Origin: Pinus tabuliformis
Taxonomy: Eukaryota > Streptophyta > Pinopsida > Pinales > Pinaceae
Direction of reading: 5' to 3'
Length of the DNA stretch: 64,000 bases
NCBI GenBank assembly: GCA_031772625.1
Contig: CM062811.1
Coordinates: 645,744,820 to 645,808,819, forward strand
Shown in pieces: positions 1 to 9,760 of the stretch. A program made the translations under genes and the position numbers. Numbering within the stretch: the stretch's first letter is position 1; each line of letters opens with the position of its first letter. Below the pieces are notes generated by a model that worked only from the letters and a program-made list of their open reading frames with translations, was not told the origin of the DNA and made no database searches.

Positions 1-2
1 GG

Positions 3-812
3 GAGTCGTTTTTCAATAATCAAAGTTATCTCATTTCGACAACAATAAATGAAGATATACCTTTGAAAAATCCATTTATTTGGCCACAAAATGTGTCGAA
101 TGAACATGAGGAAGTAAACATTGTTGAACAACAACAATCTCAGGGTATTATTAATTCTTCACAGGCAGAGGAAAGAGAGATGTATATAGGTTCCAGAAGA
201 TCTCGTGCACAACGTGAAGCCATGGAAGACCTTTATAGGGGTTCAGTACAGGATATTAAGGAGGGTTGCATGATTGCAGTGCTAGCAGATGGAGATCCTA
301 ATGGCTATCCATTTTGGGTTGCTAAAGTTTTAAAGGTCTTTACAGAAAATGAGGATGTTACAGGTGTTGAAGTACATTGGTATGCCACAAATACACACCC
401 ATTCAATGGTGTGTATAAGCCAGAGATGGTAGTTGACAAAAAAAATGGTGGAAAAAGAAAAAGAAAGGGTACAAATATAAATCGCCACCGCACAGACATA
501 TTACAATTGAAGGATGTTGACATACTTGTTTATGACTTCAATTTAACAAAGAGAGGAACTCTTCGCTTCAAGACGACAGAGATTCTGAAAAGGTTGTTAC
601 CAGAAGGAACAGTGTTGACATGGGACTCTGCTGAAACCAGTCGTAGATCTAGAAGACTTTTGAAACCTGGAATCTTGGGCATGCATGTGGACTCAGATGG
701 GGCACTAGTTGATGACAGAGAAGAATATGGAACATCTTCGTCAGCATCCAGTCACTCATCTGAAGATGTGAATTCTGATGGTGTGCAAGAAAATATGAGT
801 GATTTTGAATAA
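3..812 (+). CDS. 3' part of an unrecognised gene with an FWVAKV/VHWY domain (5' end outside window)
   Basis: The frame is open from base 3 with no stop until TAA at 810-812, so this is the last part of a longer reading frame or last exon, about 269 residues. The first in-frame ATG-like start is not convincing, so I treat the 5' end as cut by the window. The N-terminal third is Glu/Gln-rich. A compact domain follows around residues 85-145 of the visible part, with the motifs YPFWVAKVLKV and GVEVHWYATN and the phrase YKPEMV, then a Lys/Arg patch (KRKRK), then DILVYDFNLTKRGTLR, and an acidic Ser-rich tail (SSSASSHSSED). The FW..KV and VHWY pattern resembles small beta-barrel (Tudor/BAH-like) reader domains, but that is a guess. 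An AATAAA at 858-863 could be the polyadenylation signal. I do not know the family. It could be a host gene or the tail of a transposon-encoded protein. Confidence 0.6.
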   Translation, partial: ESFFNNQSYLISTTINEDIPLKNPFIWPQNVSNEHEEVNIVEQQQSQGIINSSQAEEREMYIGSRRSRAQREAMEDLYRGSVQDIKEGCMIAVLADGDPNGYPFWVAKVLKVFTENEDVTGVEVHWYATNTHPFNGVYKPEMVVDKKNGGKRKRKGTNINRHRTDILQLKDVDILVYDFNLTKRGTLRFKTTEILKRLLPEGTVLTWDSAETSRRSRRLLKPGILGMHVDSDGALVDDREEYGTSSSASSHSSEDVNSDGVQENMSDFE

Positions 813-1470
813 TTGTTTAAGACAGTTTATATAACTGATGTATGCATCGTATCTTCAAATAAAATGGATGTTTTCCATATTTTGTTAAATGAGAAGTTAT
901 GAAGCATTTTTATGTTGTTGGATTATGTCTTAAGTATGATAAATCTTATTGTTTAAATATCTACAATGCAATATCAAATTAGAGATATAATGTCTCTTTT
1001 ATTCAGTGTACAAATAAAGACTTTTGAATTCATTCAGTGAAATAATTTGTTCATAATGTCATGTTTTTTTAGTTTTGTGGTTGAAAAAATGTTAAATTTA
1101 TACTTAAGAAAGAAAAATGATATTCTACCAGAAACATTAATGTGTTTTTCCTTAAAAGTTAACTTTGTTTGAGACATAAAAAATTGGTTTTATTAGCATT
1201 GTTTAAAAAGTATGAAAATTGACCCCTAAAAAAAAAATCATTATTCTAGTATCAACACTTTTTTTTTGAAGCTATATTTTGCAGGAAAATTTCGTAGAAA
1301 ATTTCGTAGTCGCTGCCATTTTTAAAACAACCGCAAAATTGACACCTAAAAAAAAAACATCGTTCCAGTATACACACTTTTCGTTTTGAGCACTGTTTTT
1401 GTGGTTTTTTTGGGGTTTTTGGGCCAGAGTTCTCGTTTTGAGTTTATAGTTCCCGTTTCAAAGTTTACAT
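813..1470. other. 3' flank of the first gene; no gene seen; diverged direct repeat
   Basis: AT-rich sequence with AATAAA signals near 858 and 1,014. A phrase starting AATTGACCCCTAAAAAA (about 1,217-1,265) returns as AATTGACACCTAAAAAA (about 1,336-1,385). This gives an imperfect direct repeat with a period of about 119 bp. No coding signal was seen on either strand. Confidence 0.5.
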
Positions 1471-3108
1471 TGTTCTCTCCCAAAAATTGAATTCTTTTGC
1501 TGGACTCTGGTGCATAAAAGTATCCTCACTAGAGATAACTTGAGGAAGCATGGAATGGAAGGTCCCTCTAGGTGCCCTATTTGTGCATCGGATGAAGAAA
1601 CGGCTAACCACTTGTTCTTATTGTGCCCCTTTGCTCAAGAAGTTTGGAAGGGTGTCCTGATGTTAGGACCTAACAAAATAGAGCTTCCAGGAAATATTCA
1701 GGACCTGCTAAGAAACTGGGCCAAGTTATCCCCGTTCTGTCTCTCCAAAAAAAGCCTTCTCAAGATTGGCTAGATGTGGATCCCCAAATTCACATGCTAG
1801 AAACTGTGGTTGGAGAGGAACAACAGAATATTTAGGGAGGAGAGTTGTAAGCCGGTCAGAATTATCACTAATATCAAAGCTCTGTTGGGGGAGGCCTTAG
1901 AAACCAAACCCACCATAAGAAATGGCATGATTCTAGATAGCGAGGAAGATTAATGGTTAAAAGCGATTCTTCCAAATCATCAGAATAGATCCATTCCTCC
2001 TGCTAAATCCCCTTCTCATTGGGAAATTCATCTGGAAGAACAAGAATTCATCAAATGGAGTTCTGCTTTGAATGATCACTGCCTATTCTTTGATGGGGCC
2101 TCTAAAGGTAACCTAGGAAAGGCGGGTGGTGGGGGAGTTATCTTAAGCCCAGGTGGCTCAACTGAGCTGCGCTTTGCTTGGGGTTTGGGGCATGAAACAA
2201 ATAATAGAGCAGAGGCTCTTGCTTTATGGTAGGGTCTAAATCTGGCTATCAAGAGGAATCTCCTCTCCATCTCAGTCTTTGGAGACTCCAGACTAATTAT
2301 ACAGGCTATGAAATCTCAAAAGATCCCTTCTCAGGTGCAGTTAGCCCCCATCGTAAGAAAAATCAGACTACTGTTGCCCAAGTTCCACAAAATATCCTTC
2401 TATCATGTTCTAAGGAAGTTAAACTCACAGGCGGACTTGGCAGCCAACCTAGGCTCTCTTAGGAGCAGGAGATCTCTGTTAGTAAATGATGTTGAATCAA
2501 ACTGCAACATTCCTTAATTTTGGAGTTGTCTGGGCCTCTGTTCCTTTGAGCATTTCGCTGATTCAGATTCTCCAAACTTCGGGACCGAACCATTTTGAGC
2601 TAGTTGCTGTTAGGAAATGCGGACTCATCCACAAGGGAAAATTCAGAATGCAACCGTGGCATTTTCGATCTCTATTCGTCATTGGAACTCACTACTGCGT
2701 CTGGGTAGATGCTGGGGAGTTCACAAGGGCCTCTTCAAGGCCAATTTACTGCTCTTGGCATTCTTGAACACTATGTAACACTCCGCCAGCCATTTCAAAA
2801 AGAAAACGCAGTGATTCTTGGGATGATCCGGCACTCCGGCGCGTTGGATCTCCTCTCTGCAAGCTAGGAAGTAGAGCTACGTCACAAAAAGAAAAAGCAA
2901 CAGAATTTCAAGGCACCATTCTGAAAGCCAATCAAGTTCTTTTTCAAGCCTCTATCTGCATTCACAGTGTAGCTCATTCAGTAGACTATTCAAAAGCAAA
3001 ATATTCTTTCCCCGCTGACTGTAACAAGGAAATATAGGGTTTCAGTGTTAAAGTCCTCGGTAGCTCATTTGCTGAATTTTAAATAAAAACTAACTGTTTA
3101 TGTCAAAA
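1471..3108 (+). mobile_element. LINE A: 5'-truncated non-LTR retrotransposon (zf-RVT, RNase H, 3' tail)
   Basis: The translation begins inside the zinc-binding region that follows plant LINE reverse transcriptases: FFCWTLVHKSILTRDNL, then CPICASDEETANHLFLLCPFAQEVW, a C-x2-C...H-x4-C pattern. It continues into an RNase H domain with LFFDGASKGN (first Asp), ETNNRAEALALW (Glu) and VFGDSRLIIQ (second Asp). It ends at a stop near 2,515. In-frame stops near 1,771, 1,798, 1,951 and 2,229 show it is dead. About 590 bp of 3' UTR follow and end in TTTATGTC plus a short A-run near 3,100. It is the same family as LINE D at 45,669-47,890 on the other strand: the proteins align end to end and both 3' UTRs are about 600 bp. 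Confidence 0.85.
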
Positions 3109-3240
3109 AAAAAGAAAATGGAGAGTGGAGTGCTTAGGGTTTGATGTTGCTCTGCAACTGGCAGACCTTCACAGACTGCGTTGTTCTGCCATTAACCTTC
3201 AACCATAAGGCAACTATAGAAAAATAAGGAACAACTATCG

Positions 3241-4312
3241 CACAATGGAATCCACGCAAGGGGAGGACATGATGCCTCCCATATAGAAAACGGCCTACGA
3301 CAGACTGAAAATGTCAGGATGGACCATCCAGAAGATACAACAACAGAGAATGAAAATACGCCAATGAATAATAACACAAATGAAGAACCATGAGTGATGT
3401 CAAACACCTGCAAGCCAGTAGCAGTTGATAAACCCAAAATCGAGCTCCCAAAGTAGCGCATCAACACTCAGATCCAGTTTATGAGGGATCATGGTTTGAT
3501 AGGAAATTTCATAGGCCTTTGGCCAAGGGAGAAAGATTTGCATGGTTGGATCACAGCCAATTGGAAGCCAAAAGGGCACATAACACTGCAGTTAGTGCCT
3601 AAGGGCTTCTTTACTGCCATTTTCAATTGTCTGGAGGACTGAAATAGGGTATTGGATGGAGGACCATATTTCTTCAACATAGCAGGGCTATACCTAAGAG
3701 GATGGATCAAGCGCTTTAACCCGGACAAAGAAGATCTAAGCTGGGCCCCGGTGTGGTTGTGCCTTTATTCTCTCCCTTTAGAGTATTGGGATGAAGACTC
3801 TTTGTGAGACATTGGGAATGGTTTAGGTGAATTCATCAAAGTGGCAGAGGAGACAAAGCTGAAGCGATACACCTCCTATGCGCGGATCTGTGTATACATG
3901 CACCTCAACAAAGCTCTCCCGGATGCGGTAAGCCTCTACCATGATGATTATGAATCGTTACAAACAATAGATTATGAGCATGTACCATTCTGCTGTTGAA
4001 AATGCCACTCCTTGGGCCATTTATTCTGAGACTGTCCCTCCAATATGAAATCCATGACCACCCCTTCAATGGACAAATCCGACTCGGATGGGTTCACAAA
4101 AGTTCCCAATCGCAAAAAGACCCATAAAAAGCCCTCTACCTCAGTCAAAAAACTTGTCACCCTCACCTCCTTTCCTTCAACAAGCAACAACTTTGAAATC
4201 TTGCTCCAGTCGGAGGTTCATATTTTAGATAATCAGAAACAACCTGAAGCCATTCCTAAGACTTCCGCCCATTCTGCTCCATCAAGCTCAAAGAAAGCCC
4301 TCTCCCAGTAAC
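3241..4312 (+). pseudogene. LINE B ORF1 (DUF4283-like RNA-binding protein with zinc knuckle)
   Basis: Frame 1 reads MRDHGLIGNFIGLWPRE, then FFNIAGLYLRGWIKRFNPD, then PVWLCLYSLPLEYW. This is the typical DUF4283 pattern of plant LINE ORF1 proteins, which bind the element's RNA. It is followed by a zinc knuckle, C-x3-C(K)CHSLGHLF-x-DC, now broken by stops. The Lys/Ser-rich linker TKVPNRKKTHKKPS follows. TAA at 4,309-4,311 ends this frame. The continuation (MEVDSTQM, EEEQEIVQHMEEEPE) lies in frame 2, so there is a frameshift near 4,300. Several stops lie in frame: near 3,409, 3,454, 3,643, 3,805, 3,999 and 4,029. It is dead. Confidence 0.7.
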
Positions 4313-4734
4313 ATGCAGAAAAGGACTGCTCAAGGTATGGAGGTAGATAGCACTCAAATGTAGCTCACGATTGTAGATGATACAGAGGAAGAGCAGGAAA
4401 TAGTACAACACATGGAAGAGGAACCGGAGAGCTTCGACATCGGAGATCTAGATATACTGGGACTTGAACAGGGTTGTAAGAAAAAGGAATATGGCAAAAT
4501 TCTTGAGCAATAGCTAGAGAACTTAGAAGTAATTATCTTAAGAGCACAGAAGCAAAGATCATTAGGCATCCAAACTGGTAGTCAGTGGGATGGAAGAAAT
4601 ATCTTCAAAGACAACAAGAAACGAGGACGGAAAACCAATCTTCAAAGAACCATCCACATAGGGGAGATGCTGGTGGAATGTGGAAGATACTCCAAGCTCA
4701 CCAAATACTATAATCCCCTTCCCAATCGTGAATC

Positions 4735-6383
4735 ATGAAGCTCATCTCATGGAACATCAGAGGGCTCAACAGCTTGGGGAAGGGACGATTAATAAAGAAC
4801 ATGCTACAACACGAAAAGCCTCAAATTCTCTTCTTGTAGGAGACAAAGTGCAATTCCACAACGTTGGATCATATCCTTGCCAAAGCGTGGCCACGAAGCA
4901 AAGAAGTGGCAGTGGAAGCCATGGGAGCCTCAGGAGGGCTAGCCATCATTTGGGATGATAGAGCTATAACACTTACCAATATACATGCCAGTAAGCACTT
5001 TATTCAAGCCAAGTTTCATTTAACAGGGACAAATGTTCATGGAAACTTAACTAATGTCTACTTCCTCCAAGAGGTAACAAACAAAGTAGAAACACTAAAC
5101 ACCCTAACTCAGATCAACTCAGAAAGATCCCACCCACTTTGGATCACAGGAGGGGACTTCAACATGATTACAAGATTGGAGGAAAAAATAGGAGGACAGA
5201 TCAAGTTGGACTGTGAAAGCATGCACTTCAAAAACTACATTCATAACAACAGGCTTATAGATATGGAATTCAACAATGGAATTTATACTTGGAACAACAA
5301 GCGTGCAGATGCCCACCAAATTGCATCTCGGTTAGACAGATTCCTGATCTCTGATAATTCAATACATCTTGGCAGGGATCTCTTGGCCTCTATATTGCCA
5401 CTCTCTGGCTCGGACCATTGGCCTATTAGGCTTCACTGGCAAAGACCGGGAGACAATGTTCGCAGGCCCTTTCGCTTTGAAGCATTTTGGCTGAATCACC
5501 CTGATTTTCATAACCTAATAACAGAGACATGGAGAAATTTCACACCACTAGAAGGCGCAAAAATGTACAAGCTCCAACAAAAGCTAAAACATATCAAGGA
5601 AAAAATAAAACAGTGGAATCAATTTACCTTCGGCAATATCTTTTAGGCGGAAAACACTCTTGAACAAGAAATGCAAAAATTACAGCAGAGAATCATAGCT
5701 AAAGGCAGATCCGAAACCATAGCAGAACAGGAACGTCAACTACAAATGCAGATCTCAAAAAGAGCAAGATAGGTAGAGATTCTTTGGAGACAAAAATCGA
5801 GGATCCGATGGCTTAAAGAGGGCGAACGCAATACAAAGTTCTTCCACCATACCACTATACAACAGAGAATGCACAACAGCATTGCTCTCCTCCAAAATCG
5901 ACAAGGGAACATCTAGAGAAGCATGAAGATATAGAACAGGAACTCCTCATCCACTTTCGGAGGGTGCATCAGGAAACAGAGACTGATCAGCTGCCAGCTA
6001 TAGAGAATATCATCAAGATTATTCTTAAGATCGTAACTAAAGAACATAATCAAATACTCCTCACGCATATTTCTTTACAGGAAGTGGAGACAACTATGCG
6101 ACAACTCAAAGTTGGGAAAGCACCCGGACCAGACGGCTTCACTTCGGACTTCTTTCACAACTTCTGGGATCTAATCAAGGAGGAAGTCTGGCAAGTAGTC
6201 GAGGAGTCCAAAGTTAACAGATGGATTCTTCCATCCTTGAATGCCACCTTCATCGCCCTCATCCCTAAGGAGGAGAACAGCCAGACTCCGGACAAATTCC
6301 GACCTATTGCACTATGCAATGTATTGTATAAAATTGTCTCCAAAGTGATCGCCAAACGCCTCAAGCCCCTGCTTCCACTATGA
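4735..6383 (+). pseudogene. LINE B ORF2, N-terminal part (APE endonuclease and start of reverse transcriptase)
   Basis: ATG at 4,735 starts MKLISWNIRGLN, the classical first motif of LINE endonucleases. The frame then shows ETKCN, GGDFNMITRLEE, RLDRFLIS and SGSDHWPI. These are the catalytic and metal-binding Asn, Glu, Asp/Asn and Ser-Asp-His motifs, all visible. A stop (TAG, 4,837-4,839) lies just before ETK, with others near 5,644 and 5,770. From about 5,960 the frame changes and shows the reverse-transcriptase entry motifs GKAPGPDGFTSDFF and FRPIALCNVLYKIVSK. The palm and catalytic boxes are missing because the copy ends at 6,383. The endonuclease nicks target DNA for target-primed reverse transcription. 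This copy cannot work. Confidence 0.8.
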
Positions 6384-6590
6384 TGTTTCTGGACCTTTCT
6401 TGACAACCTACATTGTCAAACACAAATATTTTGTCACTTTTATTGATGACCTCTCATGGAAGTGCTGGATCTTCTTCACGTGGAATAAAGATGAGACATT
6501 CTCTGAGTTCGTAGAATTCAAGACACTAGTTGAAAACGAAGCTAGCAAGAAGGTGAAGGCTCTATTGAAGAGGCTGCAACACCCTCCAAA
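6384..6590 (+). mobile_element. Copia integrase fragment (fossil)
   Basis: The translation gives DVSGPFLTTY, KYFVTFIDDLS and EFVEFKTLVENEASKK, the core integrase signature of Ty1/Copia elements. Only about 200 bp remain, and no LTRs or neighbouring parts were found next to it. It abuts the broken end of LINE B at 6,383. It is a small broken relic. Confidence 0.75.
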
Positions 6591-8059
6591 ATTTTGGCTT
6601 GCACTTAAATTTCAGAGCCCACTATGGATATTGTGATCAATCGTCCCTTAGTCACTTATTGGTAAGTTGATGATCTCAAGCTCCCCTTTTCGATCTTAAG
6701 AGTCGTTTGTGCTTTTATCTTTACATAGAATGTGTCATCTTTGGGCATGGGGGTAATCGCTTGTCATGCAAAGGAAGGTTTGTTTTGCTTCAAGGGGAAA
6801 TATTTATGAGAATGAGACATGTTTAACACTCATTTCACACACTCTTACACAAGTGTCGCCTTTATCCTCCCAAAGTTTATAATTGAAGCCGCACTTGTCG
6901 TAAGTTGCCACAAAGGTTGTTGCATTAAGTGAAGTATGTGTTATATGTTTTGGATGGTCTATGTTGTATCGATAAGTTTTCAAGTGTGTGATCGTAGTGA
7001 AGTTTTATCACAATTCACATGCGTTCCATTGATCCCACACTTAGCTAAATTTTGGAGTTTCCTTAGCAACCTAGCCTCCTCCAACTTTCCTGAACTACAC
7101 ACTTCACATATGTAACCCTCAATATTTTTCGTTGCTTGTTCGAACCGTGCAATGTGTAGAAATCCCAACCTCCTTTACCATTCAAAAATTCGCAGTGGTT
7201 TCCTTCAGTGTCCTTCCCTCAGCCGGAACCCACTGTCTCCAAAAACTGTGCAGTTTTGTCCCTTGACTACCCAGTGTGCCTTGCATCCTGAAATTGCATA
7301 GATGTGTCCTCCCAGGGCCTCGTCCCAAGTAGTGCCTTACATCCTAAAACTATGTAAATGTGTCCTCCCAAGGCCTCATCCCGCAACAGTCACTGCCCAT
7401 TGAAACTACACAATTATGTCTCTCACAGGCCATGAAGAAAGATGACATGATAGATGACTCTCAAGGAGTTGAGGAGAAAAATAAGTAGACCAAGAAACCC
7501 AAGGTATGATAGAATATTAGGACCGCATGAAGATTCCATCTAATGCATAAACTTTTGGAGGCTAGGTATGGAAAACAAAGCACGTCTTTTGAAATACATC
7601 TCTTAATGTAGCTTAAAAGTTTGCTTATCATTGTCGTATAATTTTGTCTTCAATGACATTCATGGTTGCAAGAACTGAAAGTCATTCCATGTGTTTGATC
7701 TACATGTCTTGCTCCCTTTCACTTGTTTATTACATAGCTTAGAAGATGAAGAGTATTACCACTTGTTTATTTAAGCTACTGAGGTTGTGACCAACATGAT
7801 CTTATGACTAACCAGGCACGATGCAAGGCATCTTAAGTGGGATGAAAGATGTTTGATGATATGTATGTAGTCAGTACACTCCTCTGCATTACTCCTTTGC
7901 ATTAATCCTTGCTTTGTATCTTGCATGTACCCTCACCGCTTGTCAGATTTGTCTACGTGCTGCCAATAGTCTCTTAGCTCTTTCCTGACAAAGCAGGTGA
8001 AGGAATTTCCTTCAACCTGATTTCTTCAAGGCTCATCATAGAAATTATAGAGCTAAGAG
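6591..8059. other. No gene seen; 56-bp-period direct repeat at 7,276-7,382
   Basis: The sequence has no convincing reading frame. A segment of 51 bp beginning GTGCCTTGCATCC (7,276-7,326) is repeated with changes at 7,332-7,382, both ending in a CCTCCCA(A/G)GGCCTC phrase. A third weaker variant may precede it. I cannot assign this segment to a known element. Confidence 0.4.
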
Positions 8060-8500
8060 AAGGAGATGTGTAATCTCACTATCAAACTCTTGAAAATACT
8101 TTGCATGTTCGAATATATCCAAACAATTAAGCTACCACTCAACAACATTGTTAATATTGGAAGACTCAAGAAAGATCACATCTCTAGATACTATAAACTT
8201 CTTATTCACTTCATCATAGAGATGGTATGCTTTGGAGGTATGAGTACCCAAAGAAGATACATTTGTGATTCCTTGCACAGAGTTTTTTATCTGTTCCTTA
8301 GGTACGAAGGCATAATATGAGGAACCAAAAACCCTGAGATGCCTCACCGAAGGAATGTGGCCATACCACATTTCATAGGGAGTCTTGTTTCTAATAGCAA
8401 GAGTTGGACACCTATTATTTATATACACAACACATAGAACCACATCAGCCCAAAACCTTATGAACTTAACATGTGAACTATGCCAAGTTCATAGTGAAAG
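8060..8500 (-). mobile_element. Copia integrase C-terminal fragment (fossil, minus strand)
   Basis: The minus strand reads NNRCPTLAIRNKTPYEMWYG, then VRHLRVFGSSYYAFVPKEQ, then AYHLYDEVNKKFIVSRDVIF. This is the end of a Ty1/Copia integrase and the region after it. No LTR or polymerase part is attached on this strand. It is a broken fragment on the opposite strand from the one at 6,384, so it is a separate event. Confidence 0.8.
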
Positions 8501-8519
8501 CAATACATTCCAATGGACT

Positions 8520-8700
8520 ATGTGTTGAAAAATGCAACAAGAAATTTTCAATTTGATTTTTCCTTGATTAAATTGAAAAATTTCAAATTTCCACATCAAC
8601 AGACAACTTGGATGATGTTAACTTGTGTGAATTAATTTCGAGAGAGAAATAGAGTAGGTTTGTGTCTTGTGATTTTGATTAAAACTTCATAAGTAGTTGC
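8520..8700 (+). mobile_element. Copia LTR relic (start of an LTR)
   Basis: The stretch with GCAACAAGAAATTTTC, a TTTGATTTTTCC phrase, CCACATCA...GACTTGGATGA and TTAACTTGTGTG lines up by eye with the start of the Copia LTR at 54,175 (GTAGCAAGAAATCC ... CCACATCATAAGGATGACTTGG ... TTAACTTGTGTGG). It is probably a diverged relative of that LTR family. The right boundary is not clear. Confidence 0.45.
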
Positions 8701-8864
8701 AACTCTACACCATAATTTCTACAAGGATGGTGGAGGCAAATTACAGAATATTTGTTAGTAGACAATATCCCTACTTAAAAGTATCTATGACAACTTTTTC
8801 GAGAAGAAGACGTTGAGGATAAAATATTGGATTGTGGAAGAATTAGTCACAAAATTCACAAGGG

Positions 8865-9430
8865 CGGTAATTTTGGTTGTAGGTGTGGAGGTAGATGGAT
8901 TAAATGTAATTGGGCAGTAGACAAGTCACAACTACTCCTTTGATATTTGTCGATGATGTGTTACTATTTGGTAGATTGACCTCTTTTGATTGGTATCTGC
9001 ACTCCTTATGAATAATAATAAATCTCATATGATTTATTCTTACCGAGATGATGCATTAGTACTGGAGATTTATCATAATTTTGGTGTTATCTCCACTACA
9101 TTGGATGCATATTTTGAAAATCTTAGATTTATGCTCCAACCTAATTGTCATGGAATTAAGGATTGGAGTTGACTTATAGAGAAAATCCACTGTAAACTTT
9201 TATCATGGGCACAGAGGTGGCTCTCCCTACGAGGCAAGTTGACTCTAGTTTGAGCAGTCCTTCAGAGAATCTCTGTATATTGGCTTCATATTTTCGCTCT
9301 GCTTAAGAATATCAGTAAATGTATATTTTTGGCTTCATCTTGGCATGAGACAATGTGTCGTAAAGGACAGAGTGGGCTTGGTTGTTGTTTACTATGTATG
9401 GAGGCGATGGATAGCTAGACTCATCTATTT
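8865..9430 (+). mobile_element. LINE C: reverse-transcriptase fragment
   Basis: PLIFVDDVLLFGR at about 8,930-8,970 is the catalytic F-V-D-D box of a LINE reverse transcriptase. It is followed by the thumb-region pattern MLQPNCHGIKDWS, then LIEKIHCKLLSWAQRWLSLRGKLTLV, then VLQRISVYWLHIFALLKNISK. There are in-frame stops (near 9,170 and 9,250) and frame changes. No poly(A) tail was identified. It is an old internal LINE piece, and whether it belongs to the LINE A/D family cannot be told because the regions do not overlap. Confidence 0.7.
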
Positions 9431-9577
9431 CTTTGATTCTCCTTAGAAAAATCATTTTGGAATCGTGTATTTAATATGTTGCATTTACACGCAGATTATA
9501 ACTACTCTTTTGTGGTTGATTATATTCGAGACTGGATTATTGAATATAAAACATTTGGACCAATTCCAATGTACATT

Positions 9578-9685
9578 GGGGTTTCGACCCAAAGAATGCA
9601 TTATTGTCTTGAGCTCCTTTGTTGTGATACATCCACCTCCATCCTTGTCAAAAAAGCTAAAATCCTCCCTGAACTTAGACATAAC
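9578..9685 (-). pseudogene. Calmodulin first EF-hand fragment
   Basis: The minus strand encodes [17 protein letters not shown] followed by [18 protein letters not shown]. Plant calmodulin helix E, loop I and helix F read [33 protein letters not shown]. The match covers about 36 residues, then homology stops at both ends. The loop ligand at position 5 is Gly instead of Asp, which would weaken calcium binding. Plant calmodulin genes usually have an intron inside the Cys-26 codon. Here the coding sequence runs straight through that codon, which suggests a copy made from spliced RNA. Calmodulin itself is a cytosolic calcium sensor. This scrap lies just downstream of LINE C on the opposite strand. 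Confidence 0.7.
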
Positions 9686-9760
9686 CTCCATCCCATATTC
9701 CTTTAGTAGATAAAACCCTTCTCTCATTTTCTGACCATGCCAATCTACCCTCCATCCCAT

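Larger units (their letters stand above)
3115..6383 (+). mobile_element. LINE B: ORF1 and 5' part of ORF2 of a plant L1-type LINE
   Basis: This is the complementary half of a plant LINE: a short leader, an ORF1 of DUF4283/zinc-knuckle type, and an ORF2 with an APE-type endonuclease and the start of the reverse transcriptase. It begins directly after the tail of LINE A and stops abruptly near 6,383, where Copia integrase sequence begins. Both LINEs are on the plus strand, and LINE A carries the 3' part that LINE B lacks. They could be two copies of one family inserted near each other, or a rearranged pair. The boundary near 3,115 is set only by the end of the LINE A poly(A) tail. Confidence 0.8.

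Noticed and set aside
6980-7168. Minus-strand frame with CEVCSSGK, resembling the Cys motif of a Copia pre-integrase domain
   Set aside because: Only ten residues resemble the motif, and nothing before or after it matches Copia.
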